Part shown: positions 17,688-27,050 of the stretch, one piece after another
How the letters are laid out: the number at the start of each line of letters is the position of its first letter
Numbering within the stretch: the first letter of the stretch is position 1
Assembly: GCF_023238205.1 (NCBI RefSeq)
Contig: NZ_CP096659.1
Location: forward strand, 2,869,626 to 2,933,625
Direction: 5' to 3'
DNA: 64,000 nt
Source of the DNA: Halorussus limi
Lineage (GTDB): Archaea > Halobacteriota > Halobacteria > Halobacteriales > Haladaptataceae
Notes under the pieces: generated by a model
Databases searched by the model: none
What the model was told of the DNA's origin: nothing
The model's input: the letters and a program-made list of their open reading frames with translations, nothing else
Position numbers and translations under genes: made by a program

Positions 17688-18656
17688 TTAGGGCGCGATG
17701 GCGTCTTCCTTCGCTTCGAGCAGTTCGTGGTAGCGGTTACGAATCGTGACTTCGCTGATGTCCGAAACGTCGCTGACCTCGCTCTGGGTCACCTTCTCGT
17801 TGCTGAGGAGGGCGGCGGCGTAGACGGCGGCGGCGGCGAGTCCGACCGGCGACTTGCCGCTGTGGATGCCCTTCTCGGTCGCGGTGTCGAGCAGGTCGCG
17901 GGCGCGGCGCTCGACTTCGTCACTCACGCCGAGGTCCGAGACGAACCGCGGGACGTAGCTCTTGGGGTCGGCGGGTTGGATTTCGAGGTTGAGTTCCCGT
18001 ACCACGTAGCGGTAGGTCCGAGCGATTTCGTCCTTCTCCACGCGGGAGACGCCGCTGATTTCGTCCAGACTCCGGGGCGTGCCCGCCTGCCGGGCGGCGG
18101 CGTAGAGCGCGGAGGTGGCGACGCCCTCGATGGAGCGGCCCGGAAGGAGGTCCTCGTCGAGCGCACGACGGTAGATGACCGAGGCGGTCTCGCGCACGTT
18201 GTCCGGGAGGCCGAGCGCGGAGGCCATGCGGTCGATTTCGCCGAGCGCCTGCTTGAGGTTGCGCTCCTTGCTGTCGCGGGTGCGGAACCGCTCGTTCCAC
18301 TTGCGAAGCCGCTGCATCTTCTCGCGTTGACGGGACCCGAGCGAGTTGCCGTAGGCGTCCTTGTCCTGCCAGCCGATGTTGGTCGAGAGACCCTTGTCGT
18401 GCATCGTGTTCGTCGTCGGCGCGCCGACGCGGGACTTCTGGTCTTTCTCCTTGGAGTCGAACGCGCGCCACTCGGGTCCGGGGTCGATCTGGTCCTCGTC
18501 GACGACTAGACCGCACTCCCCGCAGACCGTCTCGCCGCGCTCTTCGTCGGCGACGAGGTTCCCGCCGCACTCGGGGCAGTGGTTCTCCTCGCGCTCGGTC
18601 TCTTGCTCGTCGGTGGTTCGCTCGTCGGTGTGGGTTCGGGTGCGTGTTTCAGTCAT
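17688..18656 (-). CDS. tfb: Transcription initiation factor IIB (TFB)
   Basis: A 322-residue archaeal TFB. The N-terminal zinc ribbon has Cys pairs CPECGG and CGECGL (residues about 29-52). The B-finger region follows with EWRAFDSKEKDQKSRVGAP. Two cyclin repeats occupy about 125-215 and 220-310, the second ending in the BRE-contacting helix-turn-helix VSDISEVTIRNRYHEL. The acidic/Thr-rich first 25 residues are typical of haloarchaeal TFBs. TFB binds BRE-TATA-TBP and recruits RNA polymerase; haloarchaea have several copies with specialised roles, and which one this is cannot be told. A CTTTAAG box about 100 nt upstream implies a leader of roughly 75 nt, unusual here. Confidence 0.95.
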   Translation of the reverse strand: MTETRTRTHTDERTTDEQETEREENHCPECGGNLVADEERGETVCGECGLVVDEDQIDPGPEWRAFDSKEKDQKSRVGAPTTNTMHDKGLSTNIGWQDKDAYGNSLGSRQREKMQRLRKWNERFRTRDSKERNLKQALGEIDRMASALGLPDNVRETASVIYRRALDEDLLPGRSIEGVATSALYAAARQAGTPRSLDEISGVSRVEKDEIARTYRYVVRELNLEIQPADPKSYVPRFVSDLGVSDEVERRARDLLDTATEKGIHSGKSPVGLAAAAVYAAALLSNEKVTQSEVSDVSDISEVTIRNRYHELLEAKEDAIAP

Positions 18657-18757
18657 GGTGGATTTGAACGAGAGAGCTATCAGTAGGTGGGTCGGTCGCC
18701 GCAGACGGGACGGTCAATACCGGGTCAGAAGACGTACTCTAGTTGTGGCCGTTCCTA

Positions 18758-18764
18758 CTTAAAG
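18758..18764 (-). promoter_or_regulatory. Probable TATA element of tfb, implying a long leader
   Basis: CTTTAAG on the minus strand lies about 105 nt before the tfb ATG; transcription would start about 25 nt downstream, giving a leader of roughly 75-80 nt, in contrast to the leaderless layout of most genes nearby. Confidence 0.4.
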
Positions 18765-18940
18765 ACTGTGGCAACGCGCGATTTCTCCGATTCCCGTCAT
18801 CGACCACTCATCCCGCTTCTCGACGGTCGAGCGGCGTGTCTCGGGTTCTCACGGCGACCCCCCGATTCGGCAACCTTTAGTACTACCTTCGAGGGGTCGG
18901 TATCGAAACCCTTACCGCTGGCCCGCGGGACGTGACGTGT

Positions 18941-19219
18941 ATGAGCGACACGTCTCCCGGTCCCGAGGAGGTCCGTCACGTCGCCGACCTCGCCCGCGTC
19001 GGACTCGACGACGACGAGGTCGAGAAGTTCACCGACCAGTTCGCGGACATCCTCGACTACTTCGAGACGCTCGACGAGGTGCCCGAGGTCGACCGCGAGG
19101 CCGACCTCGTGAACGTCATGCGCGAGGACGAGGTCCGAGAGAGCCTGAGCCAAGAGGAGGCGCTGGCGAACGCACCCGAGACCGAGGACGGCTACTTCAA
19201 GGGGCCGAACGTCTCGTAA
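18941..19219 (+). CDS. gatC: Asp/Glu-tRNA amidotransferase subunit GatC
   Basis: A 92-residue GatC: EEVRHVADLARVGLDDDEVEKF near the N-terminus and a C-terminal segment with LREDEV-like and ETEDGYFKGPNV residues. GatC stabilises GatA and GatB in the complex that converts Glu-tRNA(Gln) or Asp-tRNA(Asn) to the amidated form. A promoter-like CGAAACCCTTAC lies about 29 nt before the ATG. The stop is 41 nt upstream of gatA, so both are probably co-transcribed. gatB is not in the window. Confidence 0.93.
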   Translation: MSDTSPGPEEVRHVADLARVGLDDDEVEKFTDQFADILDYFETLDEVPEVDREADLVNVMREDEVRESLSQEEALANAPETEDGYFKGPNVS

Positions 19220-19260
19220 CCGCCGACGACCATTCAAGACCGAACCACCACCATCTACTC

Positions 19261-20538
19261 ATGAGCGCAGACCACAACATCTTCGTCACCGAGGAGACCG
19301 TCGAGGGCGCGGCCGACGGCCCTCTCGCCGACAGCACCGTGGCGGTCAAAGACAACATCAGCACCGAGGGCGTCCGGACGACCTGCGGGTCCGAGATGCT
19401 CGACGACTACGTGCCGCCCTACGACGCCACCGTGGTCGAGAAACTGACCGAGGCGGGCGCGACCATCGTCGGCAAGGCCAACATGGACGAGTTCGGCATG
19501 GGTTCGACCACCGAGACCTCGGCGTTCGGCCCCGCCGAGAACCCCGCGGCGCCCGGTCGCGTCCCCGGCGGGTCGTCTGGCGGGAGCGCGGCCGCTGTCG
19601 CGGCGGGCGAGGCCGACCTCGCGCTGGGGAGCGACACGGGCGGGTCCATCCGGAATCCGGCGGCGTTCTGCGGCGTCGTCGGCATCAAGCCCACCTACGG
19701 CCTCGTCTCGCGCTACGGCCTCGTCGCCTACGCCAACAGCCTCGAACAGATCGGCCCGCTCGCTCCCACCGTCGAGGAGGCCGCGGCCCTGCTCGACGTC
19801 ATCAGCGGCCCGGACGAGCGCGACGCCACGACCCGCGACGAGGGTGCCGACTCGGACTACGCCAGCGCCGCGACGGGCGACGTCGACGGGACCACCGTCG
19901 GCGTTCCGACCGAACTCGTGGAGGGCGCCGACGAGGGCGTCCGCGGGCGCTTCGAGGCCGCGCTCGACGACCTCGAATCGCAGGGCGCGACCGTCGAGGA
20001 GGTCTCGCTCCCCTCGGTCGAACACGCGGTGGAGGCCTACTACGTCATCGCGATGTCGGAAGCGTCCTCGAACCTCGCGCGATTCGACGGCGTGCGCTAC
20101 GGTCACTCGGGCGGGTTCGACGGGAACTGGAACGAGGCCTTCTCGAAGGCCCGCGAGGAGGCCTTCGGCGAGGAGGTCAAACGCCGCATCCTGCTGGGCA
20201 CCTACGCGCTCTCGGCGGGCTATCACGACAAGTACTACAAGCAGGCCCAAGACGCCCGCGCGTGGGTCAAGCAGGACTTCGACGAGGCCTTCGAGTCGGT
20301 GGACGTGCTGGCCAGCCCCACGATGCCGACGCCGCCGTTCGAGGTTGGCGAGAGTCTGGACGACCCGCTCCAGATGTACCTCGCGGACGCCAACACGGTC
20401 CCGGCAAACCTCGCGGACCTGCCCGCGATTTCGGTTCCGGCGGGCGAAGTGGACGGCGGTCCGGTCGGAGTCCAGTTCGTCGGTCCGGCGTTCGGCGAGG
20501 AGGAGATAATCCGCGTCGGGAGCGCGGTCGAACAGTAG
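19261..20538 (+). CDS. gatA: Asp/Glu-tRNA amidotransferase subunit GatA
   Basis: A 425-residue amidase-signature protein. The start MSADHNIFVTEE at 19261 is chosen over an in-frame upstream start that would run through gatC. The Ser-cisSer-Lys catalytic set is visible: AVKDNIST (Lys about 26), the Gly/Ser loop GGSSGGSAAAVAAGEADLALG, and DTGGSIRNPA with the nucleophilic Ser. GatA hydrolyses glutamine to ammonia, which is channelled to GatB for tRNA amidation. Length is typical of archaeal GatA. It follows gatC by 41 nt on the same strand. Confidence 0.95.
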   Translation: MSADHNIFVTEETVEGAADGPLADSTVAVKDNISTEGVRTTCGSEMLDDYVPPYDATVVEKLTEAGATIVGKANMDEFGMGSTTETSAFGPAENPAAPGRVPGGSSGGSAAAVAAGEADLALGSDTGGSIRNPAAFCGVVGIKPTYGLVSRYGLVAYANSLEQIGPLAPTVEEAAALLDVISGPDERDATTRDEGADSDYASAATGDVDGTTVGVPTELVEGADEGVRGRFEAALDDLESQGATVEEVSLPSVEHAVEAYYVIAMSEASSNLARFDGVRYGHSGGFDGNWNEAFSKAREEAFGEEVKRRILLGTYALSAGYHDKYYKQAQDARAWVKQDFDEAFESVDVLASPTMPTPPFEVGESLDDPLQMYLADANTVPANLADLPAISVPAGEVDGGPVGVQFVGPAFGEEEIIRVGSAVEQ

Positions 20539-20990
20539 CCCACGTTCTCGCCGTTCCGTACGCTGTACCCTGTTTTCGCGACGCCGCGAACGGCAACCGT
20601 TCTCACGTCAGCACGAAGGACGTCAGGAACCCCGCGACCGTCCCGAAGGCGACGTAAGGACCGCCGCGTTCGTAGGCGTCGGGCATCGCCTCGTCGGCGA
20701 CCGGGGCGAGGACCGCCCCGCCCGCGAACGACCGAACGACCACCAGCGGGGTCTCGCCGAACTGGGTGAACACGAGATTGCCGACGACGAGGCGCTCTAC
20801 GCCGCGATGCCGACGAGCGTCGCCGTCAACGGCGACGTTGCACGAAACTCCCGTTCTCGTCTGCGCCCGATTCTACTTCCATTCGATCACCGCACGATGC
20901 TGTCGGGGTTACGAGTAGTGGCGAAGCCGGGTGTCGACTCGAAAAGTCGGCGCCCCCGACTTCTCGCTCCTCGGGCGCTCGCGTCTCGCG
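20539..20990. other. Intergenic region with the ZIP remnant
   Basis: 452 nt between gatA and the USP gene. Apart from the ZIP remnant at 20603-20830 it holds about 160 nt of sequence without a recognisable gene. Confidence 0.4.
20603..20830 (-). pseudogene. Decayed C-terminal remnant of a ZIP-family metal transporter
   Basis: On the minus strand the last about 55 codons read in frame as ...TPLVVVRSFAGGAVLAPVAD and EAMPDAYERGGPYVAFGTVA before a TGA at 20603-20605. This is the closing region of ZIP (zinc/iron) permeases, with the GA-x-L-x-x-x-x-D-x-x-x-P-(E/D)-A motif. Further upstream the homologous hydrophobic reading (TLVGIAA) is in another frame and ends in a stop, and no start or upstream helices are present. 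The gene is truncated and frameshifted, too short to be functional. Confidence 0.6.
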
Positions 20991-21680
20991 CTACTCGTCG
21001 CGACGAACCACGAGTACCGGCCCGACCGTCTCGGCGGCGACTCGTTCGGTCTCCTCGCCGAACACCAGCGACCGGAGCGACGGTGCTTGCTCGCCCATGA
21101 CGACGGCGTCGTGGCCCGCCACGGCGTCGACGAGCGCCTCGAACGGGTCGACGCCGGTCGCGAGTTCGGTCCGAGCGTCGATGCCCGCCGCGGCGAGCGT
21201 TTCGGCGGCCTCCTCGAGCGACGCCCGATTCTCGACAGTCTCCTCGTCGGCGGCGCGAAACAACGTCACGCCTACGTCGCGGCCGCCGACCAAGTCGGTC
21301 ACGAACGATAGGATGCGCTCGACGGCGACGTCGCCGGTCAGCGGGACGAGCAGGCGTTCGACCGGGCCGGTCGCCCCGGTGATGGCGTACGCTCGCGCGT
21401 CGATTTCGTCGGCGACCCGGTCGACGGTCTGGTCCCGGTCGTGGGTGAACACGAGTCGGTGGTCGACGCTTGCCCCCGCTTGGCGGAACTCCGCGGCGAG
21501 GTCCTCGAGCGCCTCGGTGGCGCGGTCCTCGTACTGGAGGCGGGCCTGGTCGGGTGGCGTCTGTTCGGGCAGGACGTGGTAGCCCAAGACCGTCACGTCC
21601 GCGGTGCCGAGCAGGTCGGTCAGGCCGGTCGAGACCGACTCGCCCTCCAGCACGGCCACGGGAACGAGTACGCGCGTCAT
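20991..21680 (-). CDS. Universal stress protein (UspA family)
   Basis: A 229-residue protein starting [10 protein letters not shown]. It has the UspA nucleotide-binding ending: VVMGEQAPSLRSLVFGEETERVAAETVGPVLVVRR, where the G-x2-G-x9-G-(S/T) element is imperfect. Two USP-like halves can be discerned (1-130 and 130-229), the first weaker. The ATG shares one base with the stop of the permease gene (TGATG), so translation is coupled. USP domains fused to or coupled with APC transporters are common in haloarchaea and are thought to regulate them, perhaps by binding nucleotides. Confidence 0.85.
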   Translation of the reverse strand: MTRVLVPVAVLEGESVSTGLTDLLGTADVTVLGYHVLPEQTPPDQARLQYEDRATEALEDLAAEFRQAGASVDHRLVFTHDRDQTVDRVADEIDARAYAITGATGPVERLLVPLTGDVAVERILSFVTDLVGGRDVGVTLFRAADEETVENRASLEEAAETLAAAGIDARTELATGVDPFEALVDAVAGHDAVVMGEQAPSLRSLVFGEETERVAAETVGPVLVVRRDE

Positions 21681-23104
21681 CAGAGAGCCCCCTTCAGTGT
21701 GACGTCCCGAGCGTAATAGAAGTACCACCCGGCGCTCACCAGCATGATGGCGATGCCGATGATCTGGGACGCAGGCTGCATGAACCCGATGAGCGCGAAG
21801 CTCGTGAGCGCGCCGAGCGCGGGCACGAACGGATAGCCCGGCACCCGGAAGTCCGGGTCGTACCACTCCGGTTCGTCTCGACGGAGCGCGACGAGCGCGA
21901 CGCAGATGAGGCCGTACATTATCAGGTGCAGGAACGACGCGACCTCCGCCAGAATCTCGACCTGTCCCGTCGTCACCAGCACGAGTATCGGACCGCCGGC
22001 CATCCCCAGCGCGACGTGGGGCGTGCCGTACTTGAGGTTGATGCGACTCGCCCATTGGGGGAGCAGGGCGTCCTTCGAAACGGCGTAGATGGCCCGCGAG
22101 GTACTGAGAACCGACGCGTTGGCGCTCGACATCGTGGCCAGCAGTCCCCCGAACACGATGGCGAGCGCCCCGGCCGACCCGAGGAACTCCCGGCCGACCT
22201 CGACCATCGCCGTCTCGCCGAGCGCCGCGAGACGGTCGCTGCCGAACGCGCTCGTGGCGACGAAGACGGTGACGACGTACATCACGCCGACGACGAGTAC
22301 CGATCCGATCATCGCCAGCGGGAGGTTCCGGCCGGGCCGCTTCATCTCCCCGGCGACGGTCGCCACCTGCGCGAACCCGAGATACGACGTGAACACCAGC
22401 GCCGCCGTCGTCAAAACGGGAATCGAGCCGAACGGCGCGAACGTCTCGGGCGCGCTCGGTTGGCCGACGACGCCGAGCGCGTCGAGGCTACCGTAGAGCA
22501 GGAAGACGGCGAGAATCGACAGCAGCAGCGCGACGACTCCGTTCTGGAGCTTCGCGGCGTTCTCCGTTCCGGTGACGTTCAGCACCGTGAACCCCGCGCC
22601 GAACAGCAGCGCGAGCGGAACCACGAGTCCCTCCCCGACCGCCACGCCGAGTTCCGCCAGCGTGTCCACGGCGTAGAAGCCGAAGCCCACGAGGTAGAAG
22701 GCCGTGGCGAACACCAGTCCGAACCACAGCGAGAGGCCGACGACCGCGCCGGGAAGCGCCCCGAGTCCGCGGGAGATGAAGTAGTAGCCCCCGCCGCTCT
22801 TGGGCATCGCGGTGGCGAGTTCGGAGGCCGGAAGCGCGACCAGCAGCGCGACGACTGCCCCGATGGCGAACGACGCCGCGGCGGCGGGGCCGGCCCGTCC
22901 CGCCGCGAGTCCCGGGAAGACGAAGATTCCCGCACCGATCATCGTCCCGATTCCGATGGCGAGGCCGCCCGAGAGTCCGAGCGTCCGCTCCAGTTCGGCG
23001 TCCTCGGTGATGGTCGCCTCGTCGGTTTCGACCGTGGGTTCGCTCTCGGGGGCCCGTCCCTCGATGTTGGTCCCTCCCGGCGGTGGCGGCGTCTCGCTCC
23101 CCAT
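21680..23104 (-). CDS. APC-family amino acid permease
   Basis: A 474-residue permease starting [11 protein letters not shown] at 23104; an ATG 14 codons upstream is less likely. About 12 transmembrane helices follow an about 50-residue acidic N-terminus. The first helices read [21 protein letters not shown], the APC signature for substrate and ion binding in helix 1, and [18 protein letters not shown]. Closest general relatives are the cationic amino acid transporter-like (Cat/YhdG) group. It probably imports amino acids with Na or H; the substrate is not predictable. It is the first gene of a two-gene unit with the USP. Confidence 0.88.
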   Translation of the reverse strand: MGSETPPPPGGTNIEGRAPESEPTVETDEATITEDAELERTLGLSGGLAIGIGTMIGAGIFVFPGLAAGRAGPAAAASFAIGAVVALLVALPASELATAMPKSGGGYYFISRGLGALPGAVVGLSLWFGLVFATAFYLVGFGFYAVDTLAELGVAVGEGLVVPLALLFGAGFTVLNVTGTENAAKLQNGVVALLLSILAVFLLYGSLDALGVVGQPSAPETFAPFGSIPVLTTAALVFTSYLGFAQVATVAGEMKRPGRNLPLAMIGSVLVVGVMYVVTVFVATSAFGSDRLAALGETAMVEVGREFLGSAGALAIVFGGLLATMSSANASVLSTSRAIYAVSKDALLPQWASRINLKYGTPHVALGMAGGPILVLVTTGQVEILAEVASFLHLIMYGLICVALVALRRDEPEWYDPDFRVPGYPFVPALGALTSFALIGFMQPASQIIGIAIMLVSAGWYFYYARDVTLKGAL

Positions 23105-23237
23105 AGACAATTTTCGTCTCTCGGAGCGCATATCTCTACTGTCCAAAGAAGCAGTTCGGACGGGGAAGCCGCATCTCGTCGCGTATCCGACGGCGCATCG
23201 AATCGGGGGCGACGCGAAAAGCGAACGGTCGAGACGT

Positions 23238-23582
23238 CTACTCGCTGTACGCGAGGTTCATAATCCACTGCGAGAAGGCGTCGCTCTCGGCGTCGACTTC
23301 CTCCTCGCCGATGAACGGCGAGAGCATGTCGCCCGCCATCAACAGCGAGAAGTCGAGGTCGCGGGCCGCGGGCGTGATGAGGTAGGTGTTGTGGCCCTCG
23401 TAGACGGTCTCCTCGCGCTGGACGAGTCCCTTCTCGTACAGCGACTCCACGATGCGACTGCCCTTCCGAGAGTCCACGTCGAGTTGCTTCCAGAAGTCGC
23501 TCTGGTGGATGCCGCCGGACTCCCGGACGAGTTCGAGTCCCGCGCGCTCGGCGTCGGTGAGGTCCTCCTCGGATACTGCCAT
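23238..23582 (-). CDS. Winged-helix transcriptional regulator
   Basis: A 114-residue protein [15 protein letters not shown]... with a single winged helix: helices [15 protein letters not shown] and [28 protein letters not shown] (recognition) and a wing [16 protein letters not shown]. The C-terminal half ([12 protein letters not shown]... and a Glu/Asp-rich tail) may dimerise. It resembles haloarchaeal MarR/Lrp-like regulators; target unknown. Its promoter TTTAAA overlaps the stop codon of the upstream NRDE gene, and the ATG is 27 nt away, so it has its own leaderless transcript. Confidence 0.78.
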   Translation of the reverse strand: MAVSEEDLTDAERAGLELVRESGGIHQSDFWKQLDVDSRKGSRIVESLYEKGLVQREETVYEGHNTYLITPAARDLDFSLLMAGDMLSPFIGEEEVDAESDAFSQWIMNLAYSE

Positions 23583-23606
23583 ACGGAAACCACGGGCCGC
23601 GGGCGG

Positions 23607-23612
23607 TTTAAA
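23607..23612 (-). promoter_or_regulatory. TATA element of the winged-helix gene, overlapping the NRDE stop codon
   Basis: TTTAAA on the minus strand includes the TAA stop of the NRDE gene (23608-23610) and is centred about 27 nt from the regulator's ATG at 23582. Confidence 0.6.
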
Positions 23613-24351
23613 TCTGACCGTCCGACTCGCCCGTCTCCTCCACCGTAACCGCCTCGTAGTCGGTCTCGCAGGGCGCGTCGTCGGCGAACCAGTAGCGGCC
23701 CGTCCCGTCGGCGTCGACGGCGACCAGCGACGACGACCGGGTGCCGTAGCCGTCGCCGTGGACGCAGGCCCCGAGGTCGTGGTCGCGCAGGACCGCCTTC
23801 GCGCGCTCGAACCACGCCGCGGCGCCCCCGAGTTCGGTGGCCGATTCGTCGGTCGTGGGTTCGGGGCGGACCGCCTCGCGGATGCGCTCGGCCTTCGTCG
23901 CGGCCTCGTCGTACCCCTCGTTGACCACGACGTGGACGCCGGGGTCGAAGTTTGTCGTCCGGAGGACGCCGTCCCACTCCAGCAGTCGGGCCTGCTCGCG
24001 GTCGGCGACGACGAGGTTGAACCCGGCGTACCGGCGGTCGGCGAGTTCGCTCTGGACGAACGCGTCGGCGGCGCTCGCCGACTCGCGGGCCAGCGCGTCC
24101 CGGACGAGCAGGCCCCGCGAGCGCTCGCCCTCGATGTCGGTCCGGCGGTTCGTGACGGCGACGAACACGCCCGCGTCGTTGTATCCGATCCACGTCCCGC
24201 CGGCCTCCTCGTCACGCGGCGCGACCACCCGGGGGTTCTCGTCCAAGACGCCCGGCGGGCGAGACGGGCGGCCGAGCGCCTCGTCGCGGTTCGCCGCCGC
24301 GGCTATCGGCGCGTCGTCGAACATCTGCCACGCGAGGATTAGGGTACACAC
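23608..24351 (-). CDS. NRDE family protein (TANGO2-like)
   Basis: A 247-residue protein starting MCTLILAWQ with the family-defining NRDE tetrapeptide (AANRDEALGRPS) near residue 21, then GGTWIGYNDAGVFVAVTNR. These are the hallmarks of the DUF833/TANGO2 family, Ntn-hydrolase-like folds in which Cys2 is the presumed nucleophile; eukaryotic TANGO2 is tied to heme and lipid metabolism, while archaeal members are uncharacterised. It lies 103 nt downstream of menE on the same strand, and a CACTTTAG box about 29 nt upstream suggests its own promoter. Confidence 0.88.
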   Translation of the reverse strand: MCTLILAWQMFDDAPIAAAANRDEALGRPSRPPGVLDENPRVVAPRDEEAGGTWIGYNDAGVFVAVTNRRTDIEGERSRGLLVRDALARESASAADAFVQSELADRRYAGFNLVVADREQARLLEWDGVLRTTNFDPGVHVVVNEGYDEAATKAERIREAVRPEPTTDESATELGGAAAWFERAKAVLRDHDLGACVHGDGYGTRSSSLVAVDADGTGRYWFADDAPCETDYEAVTVEETGESDGQI

Positions 24352-24454
24352 GTCTACGACTACGGACGTATCGGGCTAAAGTGTCGCGGCCTCGGCAGTT
24401 CCCGTGCGAACGTCGGCGAACGTCCGCCAAACTGTGGACCACCCGACCGCCGAC

Positions 24455-25993
24455 CTACGCATCGCGCTCGCGGCGAAGTCGCTCCCGGACCGCCTCGCGC
24501 TCGACGGTCCCCGAGGCGGTTCTGGGCAACTCGTGGGCGAACGCGACCGTTCGGGGTCGCTTGTAGCCCGCGAGTCGGTCGTCGCAGAAGTCTTCGACGG
24601 TCTCTCCCGTGAGGTCTGCGCCATCTTCGGGAACCACCAGCGCGGCGACTCGCTCGCCCCACTCGTCGTCGTCCAGTCCGACGACCGCGGCGTCCCGCAC
24701 GTCGGGATGCTCGCGCAGGGCCTCGACCACCTCGCCGGGGTGGACGTTCTCCCCGCCGGTGATGATGCGGTCCTCGCGCCGGTTCAGTACCCAGACGCGT
24801 CCGGCGTCGTCGCGGTAGCCCACGTCGCCGGTGTGGAAACCGTACTCGCCGAAGGCCTCGGCGGTCGCCGCCGGGTCGCCGTAGTAGCCTCTCATCACGG
24901 TCGGCCCGGAGACGACGAGTTCGCCGGTCTCGCCCGCGGGCAGGGGGTTGCAGTCCTCACCGACCACGGTCAGGTCGGTCCACAGCATGGGCCGCCCGAC
25001 GGTTCCCCGATGCTCGAACGCCTCGCGGGGCCGGGCCGTGGCGATTTGGGAGGCGGTCTCGGTCATGCCGAAGGTCGGGTGGACCGGCACGCCGCGGGCC
25101 TCGCACCGCGAAAGCAGTTCTTCGGACGCTGGCGCACCGCCCAGCAGGACGAACCGCAGGGAGTTGGCCAGCGAGTCGCGCGCGTCGAGCATCCGACGGA
25201 GCATCGTCGGGACGAGCGAGACGCCCGTGACGCCGAACTCGGCCATCGCGTCCGCGGCGTCTTCGGCGTCGAAGCCCTCCTGCAGGACCACCGTCGTCCC
25301 GTAGAGCGCCGACCGGAGGACGACCGATAGCCCGCCCATGTGGTACATCGACAGGCAGAGCAGCCAGCTATCGTCGGGCGTCACGCCGAGTCGGAAGGCC
25401 GAGGCGGTGGCGCTCGCGAGGAAGTTCCCCATCGACAGCGACACCGCCTTCGGGTCGCCGGTCGTGCCCGAGGTGAACAGCATCGCCTGCGGGTCCGCGC
25501 GGGACCACGATGCCGGGTCGAATCCCGCGGAGTCGCGCTGGCGAAGGGCCGCCACGGCGTCCTCTCCCTCTCGCTGGGGAGCGTCGACCGACGCGACCGG
25601 CACCTCGGAAATCGCTACCGCCTCGCTCTCGGTCTCGCGCTCGCAGACGAGCAGGTTCAGGTCCGCCGTCTCGGCCTGCCGGGCCAACTCCGGCCGGGCG
25701 AGACGCGCGTTGAGGGGGACCAGAACCGCCCCGAGTCGCATCGCGGCGTGGACCAGTCGGACGAACGCGACTCGGGTCTCCATCAGGACGCCGAGGTGGT
25801 CGCCCGGTTCGAGACCGAGCGCCGCGAGTCGGGCGGCGGTCTCCTCGACCGCCGAATCGAGTTCGGCGTAACTCCACTCCGCTCCATCCTCCGCCTCGAC
25901 CAGCGCCGTCGCCTCGGGGGAGGTCCGCACTCGTTCGGCCAGCCAGTCGTGCATCTCTTCGTCGTGATTTCGAGTAGTTCTCCCGTCAGTCAT
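24455..25993 (-). CDS. menE: o-Succinylbenzoate-CoA ligase MenE
   Basis: A 512-residue AMP-binding adenylate-forming enzyme. Motifs: P-loop-like MLFTSGTTGDPKAV (about residues 172-185), FGMTETAS, and the C-terminal domain hinge YRDDAGRVWVLNRREDRIITGGENV with the catalytic lysine region GYKRPRTV. MenE activates o-succinylbenzoate to its CoA thioester in menaquinone synthesis; assignment among AMP-ligases rests on its 8-nt overlap with menC. The N-terminal acidic residues EDGAEWSY are usual for halophiles. It is the last gene of menA-menC-menE. Confidence 0.88.
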   Translation of the reverse strand: MTDGRTTRNHDEEMHDWLAERVRTSPEATALVEAEDGAEWSYAELDSAVEETAARLAALGLEPGDHLGVLMETRVAFVRLVHAAMRLGAVLVPLNARLARPELARQAETADLNLLVCERETESEAVAISEVPVASVDAPQREGEDAVAALRQRDSAGFDPASWSRADPQAMLFTSGTTGDPKAVSLSMGNFLASATASAFRLGVTPDDSWLLCLSMYHMGGLSVVLRSALYGTTVVLQEGFDAEDAADAMAEFGVTGVSLVPTMLRRMLDARDSLANSLRFVLLGGAPASEELLSRCEARGVPVHPTFGMTETASQIATARPREAFEHRGTVGRPMLWTDLTVVGEDCNPLPAGETGELVVSGPTVMRGYYGDPAATAEAFGEYGFHTGDVGYRDDAGRVWVLNRREDRIITGGENVHPGEVVEALREHPDVRDAAVVGLDDDEWGERVAALVVPEDGADLTGETVEDFCDDRLAGYKRPRTVAFAHELPRTASGTVEREAVRERLRRERDA

Positions 25994-27050
25994 GGTGTCC
26001 CCACGTGTCCGCGGTGCCGTTGCCCTCGCCCTGCGGGACGACCGCCCGGCCGTCGGCGACCGGGGCGATGTCCGGGCCGAGGTCAGACTCCAGCAGTTTC
26101 CGGGTGGCGAGTCCGCAGGCCGGAACGTCGGGAATCGCGGCCGCGACGTGGACCGCGGCGGTCCGGGCCACCGCGCCGTCGATAGTCGTGGTCACCACCG
26201 GTTCGACGCCCGCCTCGCGGGCGCGCTCGGCGACCCCGACCGCGGCGCGCGGGCCGCCGAGCGCCATCGGTTTCAGGATTACTGCGTCCGGGTCGGCGTC
26301 GAGCGCGTCCCCGAACTCGACCTCCGCGAGCGTCTCGTCCAGCGCGACCGGTCCCGAGAGCGCGGCGAGGCCCGCGATGTCCGTCGGGGCCAGCGGTTGC
26401 TCGACGTAGGAAAGCCGGTCGCCGACCGCGTCGAGGAACTGCTGGGCCTGCTGGCGGGTCCACGCCGCGTTGGCGTCGGCCCGCAGTTCCGTCTCGGGGA
26501 GCGCGTCGGCCACGGCCTCGATTCGCTCCACGTCGGCCGACAACTGGCGCGCGCCGACCTTGACCTTCAGGCACTCGAAGCCCGCCTTCGCGGCGCGCTC
26601 GGCCTCGGCGACGGTCTCCGCGACGGGCGCGTCGCCGACCGTCGCGTTGACGGGGACGCTCTCGACGCGCGCCGACTCGTCTCCGGCGGAGTCGGGGTCG
26701 TCTCCGGACTCGCCGAGGCGGCGATACAGCGGGACGCCCTCGCGAGAGGCGCGCAGGTCCGCGAGCGCGAGGTCGAACGCGTGGCGGGCGGCCGGGGTCG
26801 AGTCGAGGTCCCCGAGCAGGTCGTCGGGGTCGGCTCCGCCGTCCACGGCCTCGACGGCGTCGGCGAGGACCGACTCGCACTCGTCGTAGTGTTCGGTCCA
26901 CCCCGGAAGCGGCGTCGCCTCCCCGACCCCGACGGCGCCGTCGTCGGCCTCCAGTCTGACCAGCAGTCCGTCGCGGCGCTCGATGGTTCCCCGAGCGGTG
27001 TCGAGGGGGTCGGCCAGCGGGAGCGAGAAGGGGCGAACGGCGCCAATCAT
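25986..27050 (-). CDS. menC: o-Succinylbenzoate synthase MenC
   Basis: A 354-residue enolase-superfamily enzyme. The catalytic barrel shows LKVKVGA (lysine pair around 164), ELRADANAAW (Asp metal ligand), YVEQPL (Glu ligand), ALDETLAE (Asp/Glu ligand) and AVILKPMALGG (second catalytic lysine). MenC dehydrates SHCHC to o-succinylbenzoate. The start overlaps menA by 4 nt and the end overlaps menE by 8 nt, so the three form an operon. A Ser/Asp-rich insert ESGDDPDSAGDESARVESV at about 116-134 is a haloarchaeal-style linker. Confidence 0.9.
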   Translation of the reverse strand: MIGAVRPFSLPLADPLDTARGTIERRDGLLVRLEADDGAVGVGEATPLPGWTEHYDECESVLADAVEAVDGGADPDDLLGDLDSTPAARHAFDLALADLRASREGVPLYRRLGESGDDPDSAGDESARVESVPVNATVGDAPVAETVAEAERAAKAGFECLKVKVGARQLSADVERIEAVADALPETELRADANAAWTRQQAQQFLDAVGDRLSYVEQPLAPTDIAGLAALSGPVALDETLAEVEFGDALDADPDAVILKPMALGGPRAAVGVAERAREAGVEPVVTTTIDGAVARTAAVHVAAAIPDVPACGLATRKLLESDLGPDIAPVADGRAVVPQGEGNGTADTWGHHD

